Below are positions 1-12,214 of a DNA stretch of 64,000 nt, one piece after another. Both the position numbers and the translations under genes were made by a program. This DNA is from Knufia peltigerae (Eukaryota > Ascomycota > Eurotiomycetes > Chaetothyriales > Trichomeriaceae), in NCBI GenBank assembly GCA_030247855.1, contig JAPDRN010000009.1, forward strand, positions 485,387-549,386, given 5' to 3'. The notes under the pieces were generated by a model, which saw only the letters and a program-made list of their open reading frames with translations, did not search any database and was not told where the DNA came from. Position 1 is the stretch's first letter, and each line of letters begins with the position of its first letter.

Positions 1-327
1 TTAGGGAAGCTATGATTATCTCTGTGCACAATCCTATGCTCTTGCTAATTGTACTACCTATTGCTCATGAACTCCTTCGACAATCCAAGAACCAGCGACT
101 CCCGCTCGTTTCCATACAATGCCGAAACTCATAAACATGTAATGAGACCTCGATTTCTGAGGCTCCACGGACACCTCGCTGGTATTTGCCATCAAATTTC
201 TGATTCTTTTTCCATCCTATCAAGCTTTTCACATCATTTTCTTTCTAGGTTAACCGCGCCCAGGAATGAATTGCCGTTCAGTAGAAACAGTCGCATGAGC
301 CTTCACATCAAAAATGTGGGAAAGATC
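1..327. other. Left edge, no gene supported
   Basis: Only the 3' flank of the gene ending at 328 is seen. A 120-codon plus-strand frame here looks non-coding. Confidence 0.5.
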
Positions 328-2849
328 TCACATCATACCCTGCCGCTTCTTTTTCTTCTCTTCCTTTTTGAGGCTCTTCATCGGTGGTGCAAGATCATCG
401 TGTGGTTGTAGGCTCGTGTCCCCTTGAGACGTGCTTTCAGCTTCTTCTGCCTCCTCTTGCTTTTCTTTTGCCATTCTTTCCCTGGTCTTTCGGTAAGGTC
501 CTCTCGGACCCCTTGGTCGGCCTGGACCTCTCAATTGTGAATCCGGCTCTCGTGTCTCTTTCTTCAAACTTAATTTCTTCTCTGACGTCTTTACAGAAGT
601 TTTAGCCCGGCTTTCCGTCGAGACATGTTCGGAGGTTTCATCGGAAGGGTTTCCTGATGCGAGCTCCTGACCAGGCCTCGGTCCTGCCTGTAATCGTTGG
701 CTTCTCCTCACTGATGAATACCCGACCTCGGTATCCTTAACCCGTGCGTCTTGGGCACCATGCGGCGTGATTGTCATATCGCTTTCTCTGTTACATGATT
801 CGATTTGGTTCTTGGTCAATGTCTGCTCTGTACTGCACACAGAACTTTCGATTCTGGAAGATGACGAGTCTTTTGGCTTCTTACACAAGAGTATGATTCT
901 CGGCTTCTTCGGAGTCGCCGCCACGGCGGATTCAATTGCAGCCGAGCTGGAGCTGGGAATATGTTTGGTGTTCATCGATGGTGCAATAGGCATCAGAGTA
1001 GCGCAACTTGCATCTCTACCATGAGGAATATCTTGAACAGGGGAAATGCTAAACTTATTCTGATTCTCCTTCCGTTGCACATGAGCTTCCGCGCTCCAGC
1101 ATGCATTGGAGATCTTCATTTTCCGGGGAGGATTACGAAGGAGTGCCTGGTACGACTCCAGGTCCTCATTCTCGGGGATTGGTGAGTAGGACGGCGATCT
1201 CAGGCGCACACTTTGCGAAGCAAGCGATGCTTGACGGAGAGCCGAATTATCTGATGCTAGAAGCCCGGTGCTGGAGGGCGTAACGGCATGTCCGCAATCA
1301 TGAGATAGGCTCAGTGTGCGGCATCGAGATAGATTTGCATCTATGTGGCGGATATGTTCATTGTTGATATCATTAGCAACCAATTTCGTCGCAGGTGATT
1401 TGGAACTTGCATCAATTTTCCTAGGAGATTTGATTGGAGTTGGGCAACCTGCGTCTTGTGAAGCTTTCCGCTTATGAGGTAGAGCCTGCAGAGATGTCTC
1501 GAATTCTGCTGGATGCAATTTGCGACGACTTGATTTTTGCTTCTTCTTGAACACGCGAGCCAAACCGTCCTTGCTTTGAATTTTGAGGACAAGATGTAAT
1601 GGTTCGGACGTCGATCGACCTCCTAGCACATTCGATTTACCTTTGCTTGGTTTCTGTTTGCCATGGATATTCTCCTCGACCGGCGTATGATCCCAAATTG
1701 AGGGTCGATGTCTGGGAGGTTTTTGGCTTATGACCTCATCCCTCTGGGCTCCTCGTAGTGACGAGAGGTCTGGATCAAGCAGAGAGTCGATGCGAGTGAT
1801 AGACTCTGCTGCTGCCGGGAGGCGGACAAAGTACGGTGTTCCGTCTGGCTCCGAGGGATCTGGTATCCACGAGGTAAGTAAGTCGCAAACCATTCCGCGC
1901 CTCAACAAATATCTTTCCGCATCGCGTATCTCTGACTTGAAAGCGAATTCAAAACTGCTTGCAAACACCATGTAATCTGATAGCCTCTTAAAGTTCTCAG
2001 CATCAATAGAGATGTCATCTGGAAAGCCCGGAATATGCTCGGTACCATTTCTAGCACATTGCCATATTTCACTAAGAGACGCCGACCAATCATTGCGGAG
2101 AGAGGCTGCGCTGTTAATCTCACTGAATTCTTCTTCTGTCAAACCAAGTAATTGCTTGAGATGTTTTGTAGGATGAAACCTCGCTACGGTACTGAATATT
2201 TGGTATTGCAAGGACAGGGGAAGAGCATTCCACATGGCCGCATCTTCCTACAATCTGTTAGCTCTATAAAGTCAATTGAATAGTAAAGCCGTACATTTCG
2301 ATAGGTATTGCACAGCCCGCTGCCATCTGCCACAGGTGACGCGTCAAGAGCCGATGAATGATCGGCACCAGACCGCGACGATTGTTCTTTGGATACAAGC
2401 GTAGCGACAGGCGCTTGTGATTTGTTTTGTATCGCGTGTGCCGAAGTATGAGGGGAGGTGGCGATGAAGTCATGCGTCGTACTGCTACAATCTCTCGGGG
2501 CGTGGGTGTTCGGAGGCTGAGCCAGATCTGCCTTCGTTGGAATTAGCTTCCCACTTTGCAGCAAGCGAATATTGCCGTGTCTGTTGCGCGAGTCCATTGG
2601 GACATTTTCAAGGCTGGTCGAAGGTTTGGCGGCTGCACCGATATCATGCTGTTGATGACGTGCCGAGGGGCACGAAGCGAACAGCGGCAATGAAGGAAAT
2701 CGTGCTGGGGGATTGTCAGGGTTGAAAGAAATGACTTGATCTTTAAGCAAGGAGGGATAGGCAGGTCTGGTTCCATTGCGCGACCTTGGTGCCACTAGAT
2801 CCTCGTCCTCGTAACGAGTCGGGATTGTGATCGCTCTTCGCAAGCGCAT
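328..2849 (-). CDS. Hypothetical nuclear protein with AT-hook-like tail (2 exons)
   Basis: Two exons, 2849-2295 and 2247-328, join across a 47-bp intron with GT and TAG ends and a GCTAAC branch site. The frame is kept and gives about 824 residues. I chose ATG 2849, which opens MRLRRAITIPTRYEDEDLV; an upstream in-frame start is possible. I recognise no enzyme domain. The segment after the junction (MWNALPLSLQYQIFSTVARF and the next 130 residues) is the only well-structured, hydrophobic-patterned part. The rest is Ser/Lys/Arg-rich and low in complexity. Near the C-terminus GRPRGPRGPYRKTRERMAK resembles an AT-hook followed by a basic stretch, then a Glu-rich and a Lys-rich tail. This suggests a DNA- or chromatin-bound nuclear protein. 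Function is unknown; gene structure is fairly secure. Confidence 0.7.
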
Positions 2850-3558
2850 GTTGATTGAGTGAGGAGGATAGTCTATGAGTACCGAGAGCGTGGGGAGTAA
2901 GGTAGTTTCGAGCCTGAATCCGTTGTGACTGATGTGAGTTAGCAATGAGGATATCCCTGATTGATTACCCAGGATAGAACAGGGGAGATGAAGGGATTGT
3001 AAGAGTTCCGTGACGCGGTCATTACTTGGTATGGCAGACAGATCGTGACCAGGTAATTCGTTGAATAACCCTGCCCACTATTTATAAGGCAGGAACGAAC
3101 AAAGGCAGGATTTCACTCGCTGTGTTTTGGGAAGGGAAGGAGGTGTGACTTACAAAAACAAAACATCGAGAGTGAATGTTTCTGCCTCTAACAATTTCCC
3201 CAGCGACCAATTCTCATCTAAAGGGCGAGAACCAGTGCAGGCCTCCTCTGTATCCAGGTCACTTTTGACAGCGAGCTGCCGCCTGCACATTTGCAAGATA
3301 TGAAGTTGGGTGCCCGTCTTTCGCAGGTGAAGGGTCGCCAGCATTCTGGAGAGCACCTCGCACAACTGGTACTCATTGTTTTTAGATAGCGGAAGACTTC
3401 GCGGTCATTGTGCTTCCAAACTTCTTGTCTGGAAATCGCCCGTCCCGACTGGTGTGGTGCCCATCTCAAGAAGTGTGGCAGGCCAACAATGAAGCTTCAA
3501 CTATGCAGCCGTACTTGCATCCAGACGTGCGTTGCACCAAGGCACAGTGTATTCTTTC
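2850..3558. other. Intergenic, nothing recognised
   Basis: 709 bp between two minus-strand genes. Short frames at 3150-3469 have no family pattern. The stretch should hold the promoter of the gene starting at 2849 and the terminator of the phosphatase gene. Confidence 0.5.
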
Positions 3559-4539
3559 TCAATCGTAAGAATCTGCATATGGAGCGATCCCTTGTCTAGT
3601 TATGGTTTCCACCTCATTTGACTCATCCATGTCAACGTCTGAGTCGTCGAACTCGTGGTAACCTCTTTTCGCAGGCCGGGATGCTGGGCCCGGGGTATTT
3701 TCGTTTTGGCGACTGAGCGACTTGGCAACGCTCACAGCGTCTACTCCTGAAACCTGGCGCTCTGCCTCAACCAGCCCTTCAAAGTTCACCAACATTTGTT
3801 TGGCTGCATCATCCGGGGCAATTGAGAAACGCCGTGACTGAACGACCTGAAGCGCTGAGATGGCACTGACTCCAAACACTGCAACCAAGTACGCCGCGAT
3901 CAAATTCGCCGATCTTCCGTTCCCAGACTCACAATAGACAAAAATCCTGCCACGGACATCAGATGCAGCTTGAATTGGCATCCTGCTACAGGTGGCTTGC
4001 AGATGGTCATTCATGCCTTTAATCGTGGGACGCAGCTTCGGAAAGAGGTCGTACGAAGCCTCAGCATCGCAAGTCATCGTTTGTAGGCCTGCCATTGAGG
4101 GCACCGTGCTTGGGTGGAGGAAGTTGGGTCTTGTTTTGACAGCAGCGCTGCTTCGCATGGCAATCACCAAGGTGATGCCAGCTCTCCTGATGAAATCAGG
4201 GTCTTTTGCAGCACTAACAGGGCCCAAGAAAAGAAACGGCAAGATATTCTGCGCCACTCTGCGGTCTTCGTAAGTCCATGAATCCATTGTGTGCTCCATA
4301 CCCAGCTTCTGCAATTTGTTCAAGGAAGTCAGAAAGCCTGGATCTCCGTAGACGTCTGTGGTGTGTTCAACATCCCATTGTTCCACGCTCAGAGTAGCTG
4401 TGGGTTGTCCAATTGGCCAAATCGTCCGTGGAGGAGGGAGTGCAACTCGATTGGCTACCAGAAGATGTTTGTCACTAAATGGCGTGGTACGAACGTAGGC
4501 GTCCCGTCCTAGAGGAGCATCCTCTACATGTCCAGCCAT
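3559..4539 (-). CDS. Dual-specificity protein phosphatase-like protein
   Basis: A single exon of 326 residues, starting at ATG 4539 (MAGHVEDAPLGRD); the longer open frame begins at a non-ATG codon. The middle part has the fold order of atypical DUSPs: a β-strand with FLFLGPVSAAKD, then the IAMRSSAAV segment, then the P-loop VYCESGNGRSANLIAAYL. The CX5R signature is intact (C-E-S-G-N-G-R), but the usual His before the Cys is Tyr. Atypical fungal DUSP/STYX-like proteins often show YCESGN at this place. The acidic tail (DDSDVDMDESNEVE) follows a Pro/Arg-rich linker. Catalysis is plausible because Cys and Arg are kept; the substrate is unknown. The neighbours are unrelated. Confidence 0.8.
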   Translation of the reverse strand: MAGHVEDAPLGRDAYVRTTPFSDKHLLVANRVALPPPRTIWPIGQPTATLSVEQWDVEHTTDVYGDPGFLTSLNKLQKLGMEHTMDSWTYEDRRVAQNILPFLFLGPVSAAKDPDFIRRAGITLVIAMRSSAAVKTRPNFLHPSTVPSMAGLQTMTCDAEASYDLFPKLRPTIKGMNDHLQATCSRMPIQAASDVRGRIFVYCESGNGRSANLIAAYLVAVFGVSAISALQVVQSRRFSIAPDDAAKQMLVNFEGLVEAERQVSGVDAVSVAKSLSRQNENTPGPASRPAKRGYHEFDDSDVDMDESNEVETITRQGIAPYADSYD

Positions 4540-5256
4540 AGTTGATGAAGGAACCGAGGGATTGGAGCAAACTGCCAGCAGAAGATGTATAAGATATGAC
4601 GGCAAGAGAGACTTCGCAATTGCTAAGAGGTTGAACCGAGGATCACAAGGGTGTTCTCCCTTTGGAGGTATATTGGAATAAACGAAAATCGGGAAGGAGA
4701 TTCAGAAGTTTTAGACGTGGCCCGGGAGACCAGACTAAGGATTCCGCTGTTTGTGCATATGGTGCATGTAGTTGCCGCCTATGTCTGAGGCAGTGAACAA
4801 TTGGTATCTCGAAAGTCTGCAGAGGTACCGTTCAAGATTGGCGTTTGATTCATCCTAATATCCACAGGCGAATAGATCATATAGACCTTCCCTCACATGC
4901 ACCTAGACCGGGTGGTCAGATAGTCTCAGTTCGTGGTAGGATTAATATGAATTAGAAAGACTGTTCCGGAGGTCGCTCGACAGAGATGGAAGTGAGGAAG
5001 ATTGCCAAGCACGGGAAAACCACGGGTAGAGCCAGCCTTGTTATACTATCGGCTACGCTTTATTTAACGAAGATTTTGATGAATAGGCAAATCCAGGGCC
5101 ACATTTGTAAGCTCAAGCATATGGTCCATTCAATAAAGCATTTGATTCTATAATATACAGTGAGTCAGATGTTATTAAGCAAGGAACAGGATCCATGCTA
5201 GCCAAGGCTGTAATCTCGAGGCTCAATTAACGCATCTCCAACACGAGTGCAGGGCT
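4540..5256. other. Intergenic, nothing recognised
   Basis: 717 bp, including the phosphatase promoter and the 3' flank of the mitochondrial gene. No frame or repeat stands out. Confidence 0.5.
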
Positions 5257-6199
5257 TTACATTCGTTTGTTGTCGACGGACTGGTTGTTCTTAGGGTTTG
5301 CTGATTCTTGCTTGGATTTTTCCAGTTGGAATTGCCGCTGAATCTGCCATACTGCTCGTTCAATCTCGCCGCTCAATTCTGGAACACCAGTCGCTTTAGC
5401 CACAACGTTGTGACTGTCTGCTGGCAAAATGATCTGCTCTGGTGGAGCACTACCATCCAGGATTTGAGTGCGGGTCAAGAACTTGAAGTCGGGCGCGTCG
5501 GGAGCCACTTGTTCATACAGATCCTCGAGTTCCGGAGGGGAGACAGGCCGGTATAATCGGTGGTCGACAATGAAATCCAGGTGGTCAGAGCCTTTCAGGG
5601 CTACATTATGTCAGCTCCGTGACACAATTGGCTGTAGTCTGTAACGAGTGCTTACCTCTCCAATGAGACCAGCATCTGTAAACAAGGTAGAAGAAGGGGA
5701 TGTTGGGAATTCTAAGAATCTCAGTCAAAGTCGCGAAAAGATATGGAGGAGGCGTTCCCTACACTGGCACCAAAATGAAAGGGACTGTAAATGGCATGCC
5801 CACCATGCTCCCAATGAATCGATTCCAGTGTAACTGTTTCCTCTCTCGCGCCAGCCTTGCCATGACTTTTGGAACATCTTCTTTGTGCATCACGTTCCCA
5901 GGATATACCACATCAAACTTTTCATTCCTGGTGATTTGCTCTGCTTGAAGCTTGGGGTTTGAGGGAGGAAAGCTTTTCAGTCCCCATTCCTGGTAGGGTA
6001 TTCGCTGGAGACCTTGGTTACCGTACTTCACAATCTGTTTCCTCCATCCCCCTTGTGCAGTTTCCCACTGCGCCCATGTCTCGGCTGCCTTTTTGGTGAT
6101 ACGATCAGATATGCTCAACTGCGCCTGAGGTTTCGGGGCTGCGCGTTGGCAAAAGATCAAGGCTTGACGCGTGGTCAGTGGGAGGAGAAAGATCCGCAT
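5257..6199 (-). CDS. Mitochondrial K+/H+ exchange-related protein (YDL183C family)
   Basis: Three exons, 6199-5763, 5711-5656 and 5600-5257, give 278 residues. The 56-bp middle exon encodes IPNIPFFYLVYRCWSHWR, a hallmark of the Mit_KHE1 family. The last exon begins ALKGSDHLDFIVDHRLYRP. ATG 6199 (MRIFLLPLTTRQALIFCQR) was preferred over an upstream start because the family begins this way and it looks like a mitochondrial presequence. The family member YDL183C is thought to help form an active K+/H+ exchanger in the inner mitochondrial membrane, so this protein probably acts in matrix cation and volume control. The hydrophobic segment around PFTVPFILVPVIPNIPFFYLVY may lie in the membrane. It is divergently arranged with the Zn2Cys6 gene at 6690. 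Confidence 0.85.
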
Positions 6200-6689
6200 A
6201 GCAGCAAGTGAGGGTGAAAGAGTAGCGCACAGCACGGTGCTTTTATTGCCGCAATCTTACCATGACGAAGCCAAAGACACGAAAGAGTGACGAAATAGAG
6301 GAAATATGCCACTTGCGAAGCGGAATGACAAGTTTGAAGAACAGACGTGCCCTCGGGTTGAAGCTGGGGAATTTTTGTGCTTTTTGGGCCTGCGCTGCGG
6401 CCTGGAAATCGATGACCAGAGTCGCGATTCATCTCCGACGTCATGGTTACAGCACAGCAACTGATTGGTTAGTGTTTGGAGATGTGCGCTAGTATTCATT
6501 TATACCTTTGCATTGCTGCTTTAAATGGTGTTCCTGGCGGTTCAACTCCGGATCCAATTTTCCGCCTACTTTAAAAGTTCACTCAAAGTCCACTATCATC
6601 TCCTCAGCATACGGCTTAGGCAATGATGAGACGTGACGCAGGATCAGAACAGAAACCAACGTTGATGGATCAGCACGCAGAGGTCCCTC
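6200..6689. promoter_or_regulatory. Divergent promoter, mitochondrial gene and Zn2Cys6 factor
   Basis: 490 bp between two 5' ends. ATTGG at 6464-6468 is a CCAAT box on the minus strand, about 265 bp upstream of the mitochondrial gene. CGACGTCAT at 6436-6444 resembles a CRE site. The roles are inferred. Confidence 0.45.
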
Positions 6690-9276
6690 ATGACCGATGA
6701 AGATCAAGAACCGACTCCGCGAACGGACGAGTCGCGGCTCGTTCGGCGCGATGCATCGCCTAGTGATACTCAATCATCAAGGCCACGGAAGCAACGTCGA
6801 CTAGCCACCGAGGAGAGACAACGTGCCGTGCGAGCTTGTGATGGCTGTCGGAAAGTCAAGGAGAAGTGCGAAGGTGGTGTGCCATGCCGCCGTTGTAGCC
6901 ACTTTGGGAGACCTTGCGAGTTTAAAGACATGCCCTCCAAAATACCCAGCCTGATATCGCAACAGGGGAGGTTTGTGTCTCTTGCCTTGTAAAATTCCTT
7001 TATCTGACATAAGCATTCCAGTATCGAAGCATCTGAGGTTTCAGTAGACGAGGTCCTCGAACGCTCCAAATATATGGAACGCATCTTGAAGCACAGGCTT
7101 CCACACTTGGAGTTTAGCACCCGAAATCTTCGAGATGAGGCTCAAGCTCTGGACCCGACGAGTGTCGTTCGGCACAGCGACGCAGACCAGGCAGTAAATC
7201 AGGATGATGGCGATGTTGAGATCGAGGACGAGAGAGCCACACTGGATCCGATTACAGAAAATGTTGCTCGTAAGTACGAGAACCTAGCCACCTTCGCCTG
7301 CTAACTTTGACAGATTATTCCGGCGAGTTCTCCTACTGGAACTTCTCTATGAGGATAAAAAAGCATGTAAATGCTCTGATGCTGACCTCCGACGATCAGG
7401 TAAATTGCTATTACCAAGGATGAAGCAAACGAAACGAATCTAATATGTTTTCGTATAGACTTCCGCGACCTCACCCTACTACTCACGGGAAGCGCTCCTT
7501 TCAGAAGCTCGAAATCTCCTCGAGACGCTTTCCTGCTGCCCACCTCGCCAAATAGCAGAGTTTCTTGTTCATGTTTTCTTCAAGCATGCCGCTATTAACT
7601 TTTTCTACGTTGATAGATCCTGGGTTAGCGACAAAATCATTCAGGTGTATGACCGACCTTCCACTTTGACTTCGAAGGATGCTGCTACTGCGAGCATTAT
7701 CCTAATGATCTTTGCTGTTGGCAGCCAATATGCACATCTAGAATCTCTCGATCGACAAGGTAGTGCCAAGGACTCGCACGACCATGAGGCTGGGAATGTG
7801 TTCTACCAACATGCAGCAAAATTACTCCCTGATATTCTACATCTAGGGTCCTTGGAAAGCGTGCAGGCTTGCCTGCTTTTCGGACTCTACGCGCTTCCAC
7901 TCGATGCTTCCGGACTTGCTTATGTATATTTGAACATGGCAATAAAGTTGGCGATGCAAAACGGTATGCATCGGAATATCCCAGGCAATACCTTCAGTGC
8001 TACAATCATGGAAACGAGAAATCGTGTCTGGTGGACTGCGTACTGCACTGAGAAGAAAATCGGGATTTTTCACGGCCGTCCATTATCGGTACTCCCCTCG
8101 GATATCGACGCGACTCTTCCTCGAGATGATCGAGCAGACATGTCTCGAATTCCGCATACGCTAGTGTCAATTCGACTTGTGGATCGTCTTGGTGCATTGT
8201 CAAACGAGATCATGCTGCTTCGTACCTGTCAGAAGCACGAAGTTTCGGGGATCCTCAATCGCTTGGTCGCAATGAAGGACGATCTGAGGTCTTGGTGGGA
8301 GGCGTTACCGACAGGGCCAGCTGGGCAAAAAGTCTCACCTCAATCGCCGCACTTTCGTCCCAATACTCATCTTCAGCTGGAATATTGTCTGCTGCGCATG
8401 TTTGCTGGAAGGCCATTCCTTCTGACACTCATGACAGCAGACGCGAGCCCGCCCTCAATGGCAGAGACCAATGGTACTCCGCTTGCCACCAAGAGTTCGA
8501 CAGATAAAGCCCCTCCGAGCGTGAGGGCAAACGCGAAGGGTAGCTCCCGTACAGCTATACTCGTTGATGACTGTGCTCAGGCCGCAAAAGAAGCGATAGA
8601 CATTTGCGTATATCTTCGGTCAACTGGAGCGGGACTTGCGCGAGCATCCTACGTGGAATACAGCTCCTGTAGAGCTTCATTACTGGTTTTGATTGCCTAC
8701 TGCATACAGAACCAAACAGACGAATTTTACGACACTCTTGGAAAAGGACTAGACATCATCCGCGAGATGTCGACGGTTGGTGAATCCGCCAAGAGTGAAG
8801 TATTCTTGATCGAATCTTTGGAGCAGGCATTGAAACGACTACACTTCTTTCGGGAGAAGGCAAACCCCAACAAGCATCGGGAGCCATTGAATCCTATTTC
8901 TGGATACGAGAACTTCAGACAATGGACAAGAGCTTCAACCTCGAAGGATAATCCAGATTTCTCCACAAACGATCCAGCTGTGCAGAATCACCATCGTCAG
9001 GGTCGTGGGAGTAATTCGCCGTTCGCCGATGCAATGCTGCCAAATTCACGCTTGGCCCACATCAGCAATGATCTCTGGGACGCAAGCCACCCTTTCAGTA
9101 GTAACAATGATGCTGAATTCAATGGGCTGAACACTTTGCAATCAGCCGCAGGGTCCGCATTCTTCGCGATGGAAAACTTTGCTCCCACGTCCGATGGCTT
9201 CGTTCACCCAGAGAGCCAGTTGCTGGAGAACTTTTTAGCAATTCCTGACTATGAGTTTCCTTTCCAGACCGAATAA
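6690..9276 (+). CDS. Zn2Cys6 fungal-specific transcription factor
   Basis: Four exons, 6690-6970, 7022-7269, 7314-7399 and 7459-9276, give 810 residues. Residues about 50-77 form the binuclear zinc cluster CDGCRKVKEKCEGGVPCRRC, ending SHFGRPCEF, with basic residues before it (RPRKQRRLATEERQR). After an acidic linker comes the fungal_trans middle homology region, recognisable around HAAINFFYVDRSW, LYALPLDASGLAYVYLNMAI and ENRNRVWW-like METRNRVWWTAYCTEKKIG. The C-terminal 200 residues are Ser/Asn-rich with aromatic and acidic patches, as in activation domains. The protein should bind CGG-containing sites in the nucleus; the target genes are unknown. It is divergent from the mitochondrial gene at 6199 and convergent with the GABA transaminase gene, which could be a target, although nothing in the sequence proves this. 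Confidence 0.9.
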
Positions 9277-9585
9277 ACAGCGTCCCTCAAACACCGACAT
9301 TTGCGTTCATCAACCTGCATCCGACCCAAAGACATTTTCAAGCTTCGAAAAAAATTCTATGCTCAAATCAGCAATGTGCCATGAGACCGAAAAGCATGGA
9401 AGCCTCGATGGAACTTTCAAGTTGATATTTGCATCTCGATACCACTAATTCAGAAACCTACGTGCTGTGGTTATCCCCTTGGGATCAAATGCGAGTTAAT
9501 GAACCTCTCCCGGACGCATGAATTCGACACATCATGACGAGCTCTTCGGCTCCTGCCAGTCCTTCTGTTGGTCGCCATAGAGAAC
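9277..9585. other. Convergent 3' region
   Basis: 309 bp between the stops of the Zn2Cys6 gene and the GABA transaminase gene. It should hold both terminators; nothing else is seen. Confidence 0.5.
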
Positions 9586-11074
9586 CTACTTGAGTGCCCG
9601 CTCAAGCGTCTGTACTAATCGAGGTATCTGGTCCTCCTCGAAGATGAGCATAGGCCTCAGGCGGACTGTCCTGACTCCACAAGTACCGATATTGACTCCA
9701 AGGCTTCTCATTGCCCCAACTAGTGTGGCGGCGTTCCTTGTATCGAACGCTATATAAGTTCCTTGGCCCTTACCACGCAAATTCTGGATATCGTCTGGAA
9801 ATCTCTTTGCAAGTTCTGCGAGCTCGGTGTAAAGTTTTTCGCCGACCTTGGCAGTTTGCTCGACAAGATTTCTGTCGATTATCTCGCTTATGACCGCATT
9901 GCACATCAAGACACGTGCAGGATCGCCAATCCAGGTGTTGAACTGTCTGTACGCTTTATCTGGAGTTAGGCTATCGTCACCAAAGAAGTAGCCGGCGGTT
10001 TGAGCCTTTTTCGAAAATGTCACCATGTCTGGGGGGCTACTGAGTTGCCAGTGCTCATGAGCCCAAAATCGGCCTGTGGCTCCGAAACCTAAAGTAAAAT
10101 CGTCAGCTTTTTTCTATTCGGGTTACGACATGGATTCACCTACCAGTTTGCACCTCATCAGCGATGAGCATAATGTCATGTCTCTTGGTGATATCACGAA
10201 GTCCCTGGAAGAAAGCCGGGGAGGCATGGTTGTCACCACCTTCGCTCTGGATTGGCTCTACTATGACTGCTGCGACCGGGCAGTGCCTGTTATGATGTCA
10301 ACAATGTCTAGGAGAGTCTATCAGACATACATACCAGGAGGCAATAAGCTCTTCGACTTTTTTGAGACAGGCTTCCTCTTCGGCCTTGTTTGCCTCAACA
10401 TTTTCCTCGAGAGGATACTTCAGCGCCGGGAACGGTGCTTGAGGCCAATTGAAGGCAGGAATATCTAGTTTATGAACGGCTTTTGATCGAGTGGTGGACA
10501 GACTGCCAAAGCCTCTGCCATGGAAAGAGTTTTTGAAGCTAAGAATGGCCAGATCAGGCGATCCAGGTGCGGAGTTGTTCATGCAAGACTCGATTTCTTG
10601 TTGGGACCATTCGACGCCTTCTCCTCGCTGTCGGCGCATGTATCGCATGAACGCAGCTTTGTACGCAAGTTCATTTGCCTCGGACCCGGATTGAGCCGTG
10701 AAGACCTTATTATGGCCTTTTGGTGCAACACGAAGGAGGCCGTCCTTGAGCTGTGCAAGCCAACCTTGAGCGGGGAAGTTTCCGACAGCCGGGCGATTGA
10801 CGAGCGCATTTACCATCTCGGGGGACTTTGCGGTTTCGATCAATCTCGCATTGTTGTAGCCAACGGGGATGGACGCGATCTGAGAGTACACATCGAGGAA
10901 CTCATTGCCGTCGACGTCCACCAGGAAACTGTCGTGGCTTTTCGCATAGTCAACCACAAAATATACTGCCCGAGAATCCCACACTGGATTCAGCTTCTCG
11001 ACAGTCGTTTTGGACACGGGTCCAGGCACTTGTCTGTGCTGGAACGTGGATTCTTCGAGTATGCGGCCTGGCAT
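9586..11074 (-). CDS. 4-aminobutyrate aminotransferase (class III PLP enzyme)
   Basis: Three exons, 11074-10335, 10286-10144 and 10088-9586, give 461 residues, the usual size of fungal GABA transaminases (GatA/UGA1 type). Features in order: NEFLDVYSQIASIPVGYNN near the N-terminus, the PLP phosphate region TAQSGSEANELAYKAAF, the VIVEPIQSEGGDN strand, LIADEVQTGFGATGRFWAHE with the PLP-binding Asp, and the Schiff-base lysine in MVTFSKKAQTAGYFF. The enzyme moves the amino group of GABA to 2-oxoglutarate, giving succinic semialdehyde and glutamate. No clear mitochondrial presequence is seen, so it may be cytosolic. All catalytic segments are intact. A paralogue acting on another ω-amino acid cannot be excluded. 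Confidence 0.92.
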
Positions 11075-12214
11075 TGTGAGAGTTGAACGAATGCAAGGGC
11101 ACCCGTCGTGATTTAATGTGTTGTTGAATAGTGCAAATCTTCGGGGCCCCGGTGCCTAGAGCGTCGATATATATACTTCCGTTGTGCCGCCTATACCTTC
11201 CTCGTCTGGATCTCGTGGTCAGACTTACAGTTATGTAATTCTCAGGTAAAGCAACGAGGTGCTCCCTGAGCCGGCCGCCTCTCCCATGAAATGCCGGTTT
11301 CACGGGAGCAAGAGAACGAGTTGTAATTTGCTACAATGAGGCCCAGAGGCTCCACTCACCGGGCCGGTGCACAGCCGGGTGAAAACTTCTGCGTTGAAGG
11401 CTCCTGTATTCCCTCAAAACATGTGCGAAGATGTCAGGGGATTGTGGCAAGAAAGGGATAGATTCTCATGTACGACGATGTCTAGGCTCCTCAAAACATT
11501 CACATGACCCTGCAATGTACTCGAGCGAAGTGTAGATCGAGGTGTAGAATGTGAAGCATCGATCTCCGTCATCGGCGGAAGCTCGGTCGAGACACATCGA
11601 TACAGCAGTGAGAATGTTCTATGTATCGCTTTCTCGACATCCCTCAAGTTGGCTTTTGAGAAGGTGGCAATGTTGTACACTTACCTCGAGCGTTCCGTAA
11701 AATCTACTATATATATGTGTGTGTGCGGGTGTTGGAAATCGATTTGGAAATGCCGGTGCGGTTTTAAGCGGCATGTCACCCCGAGCCCAATACGATCTGA
11801 TTTCTTTGCACTGCTGTTGCTGTGCTCCATCCTAGAAAGCAGCCAGTTCCAGAGTCAACAAGGCTACATCTCACAGCATTAGGCCAGGATTGTTCGTTGA
11901 TGAGCGTTCAGGAACCTGTCATACATGTACCTTGGCTCACGTTCTCAGTGATCCTCCAATCATGTTCGTCAGACTCGGCATGTAACCTTCTCTGAATCTC
12001 GACGAGACGGACTGTTTGTCCTTTCCTATTCTCTCCAGCTTTGATCGGCAACGTGCATCCCAGCTTCGACGGTCTAATTGGATTGTTTTCTTGCGCGTCC
12101 GGGACCAAGGAATCGGCATGCCTCGATATGAAGGCCTCAAATCCCGACCTTGCCGGCGCCCTCTCAGAGATTTTGACTTCTTCTAACATTCTTGGACGAT
12201 TCTGGCAGAGCAAT
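11075..12214. promoter_or_regulatory. Long divergent intergenic region
   Basis: 1.1 kb between GABA transaminase and the acid phosphatase. TATATATA near 11167-11174 lies about 95 bp upstream of the transaminase ATG and could be its TATA element. No gene is supported. Confidence 0.4.
11708..11725. repeat. TA/TG microsatellite
   Basis: A run of TA dinucleotides passes directly into TG dinucleotides. A simple repeat in intergenic DNA. Confidence 0.7.

Noticed and set aside
10520..11086. A 188-codon plus-strand frame opposite GABA transaminase
   Set aside because: It is the antisense shadow of a strongly conserved PLP enzyme.
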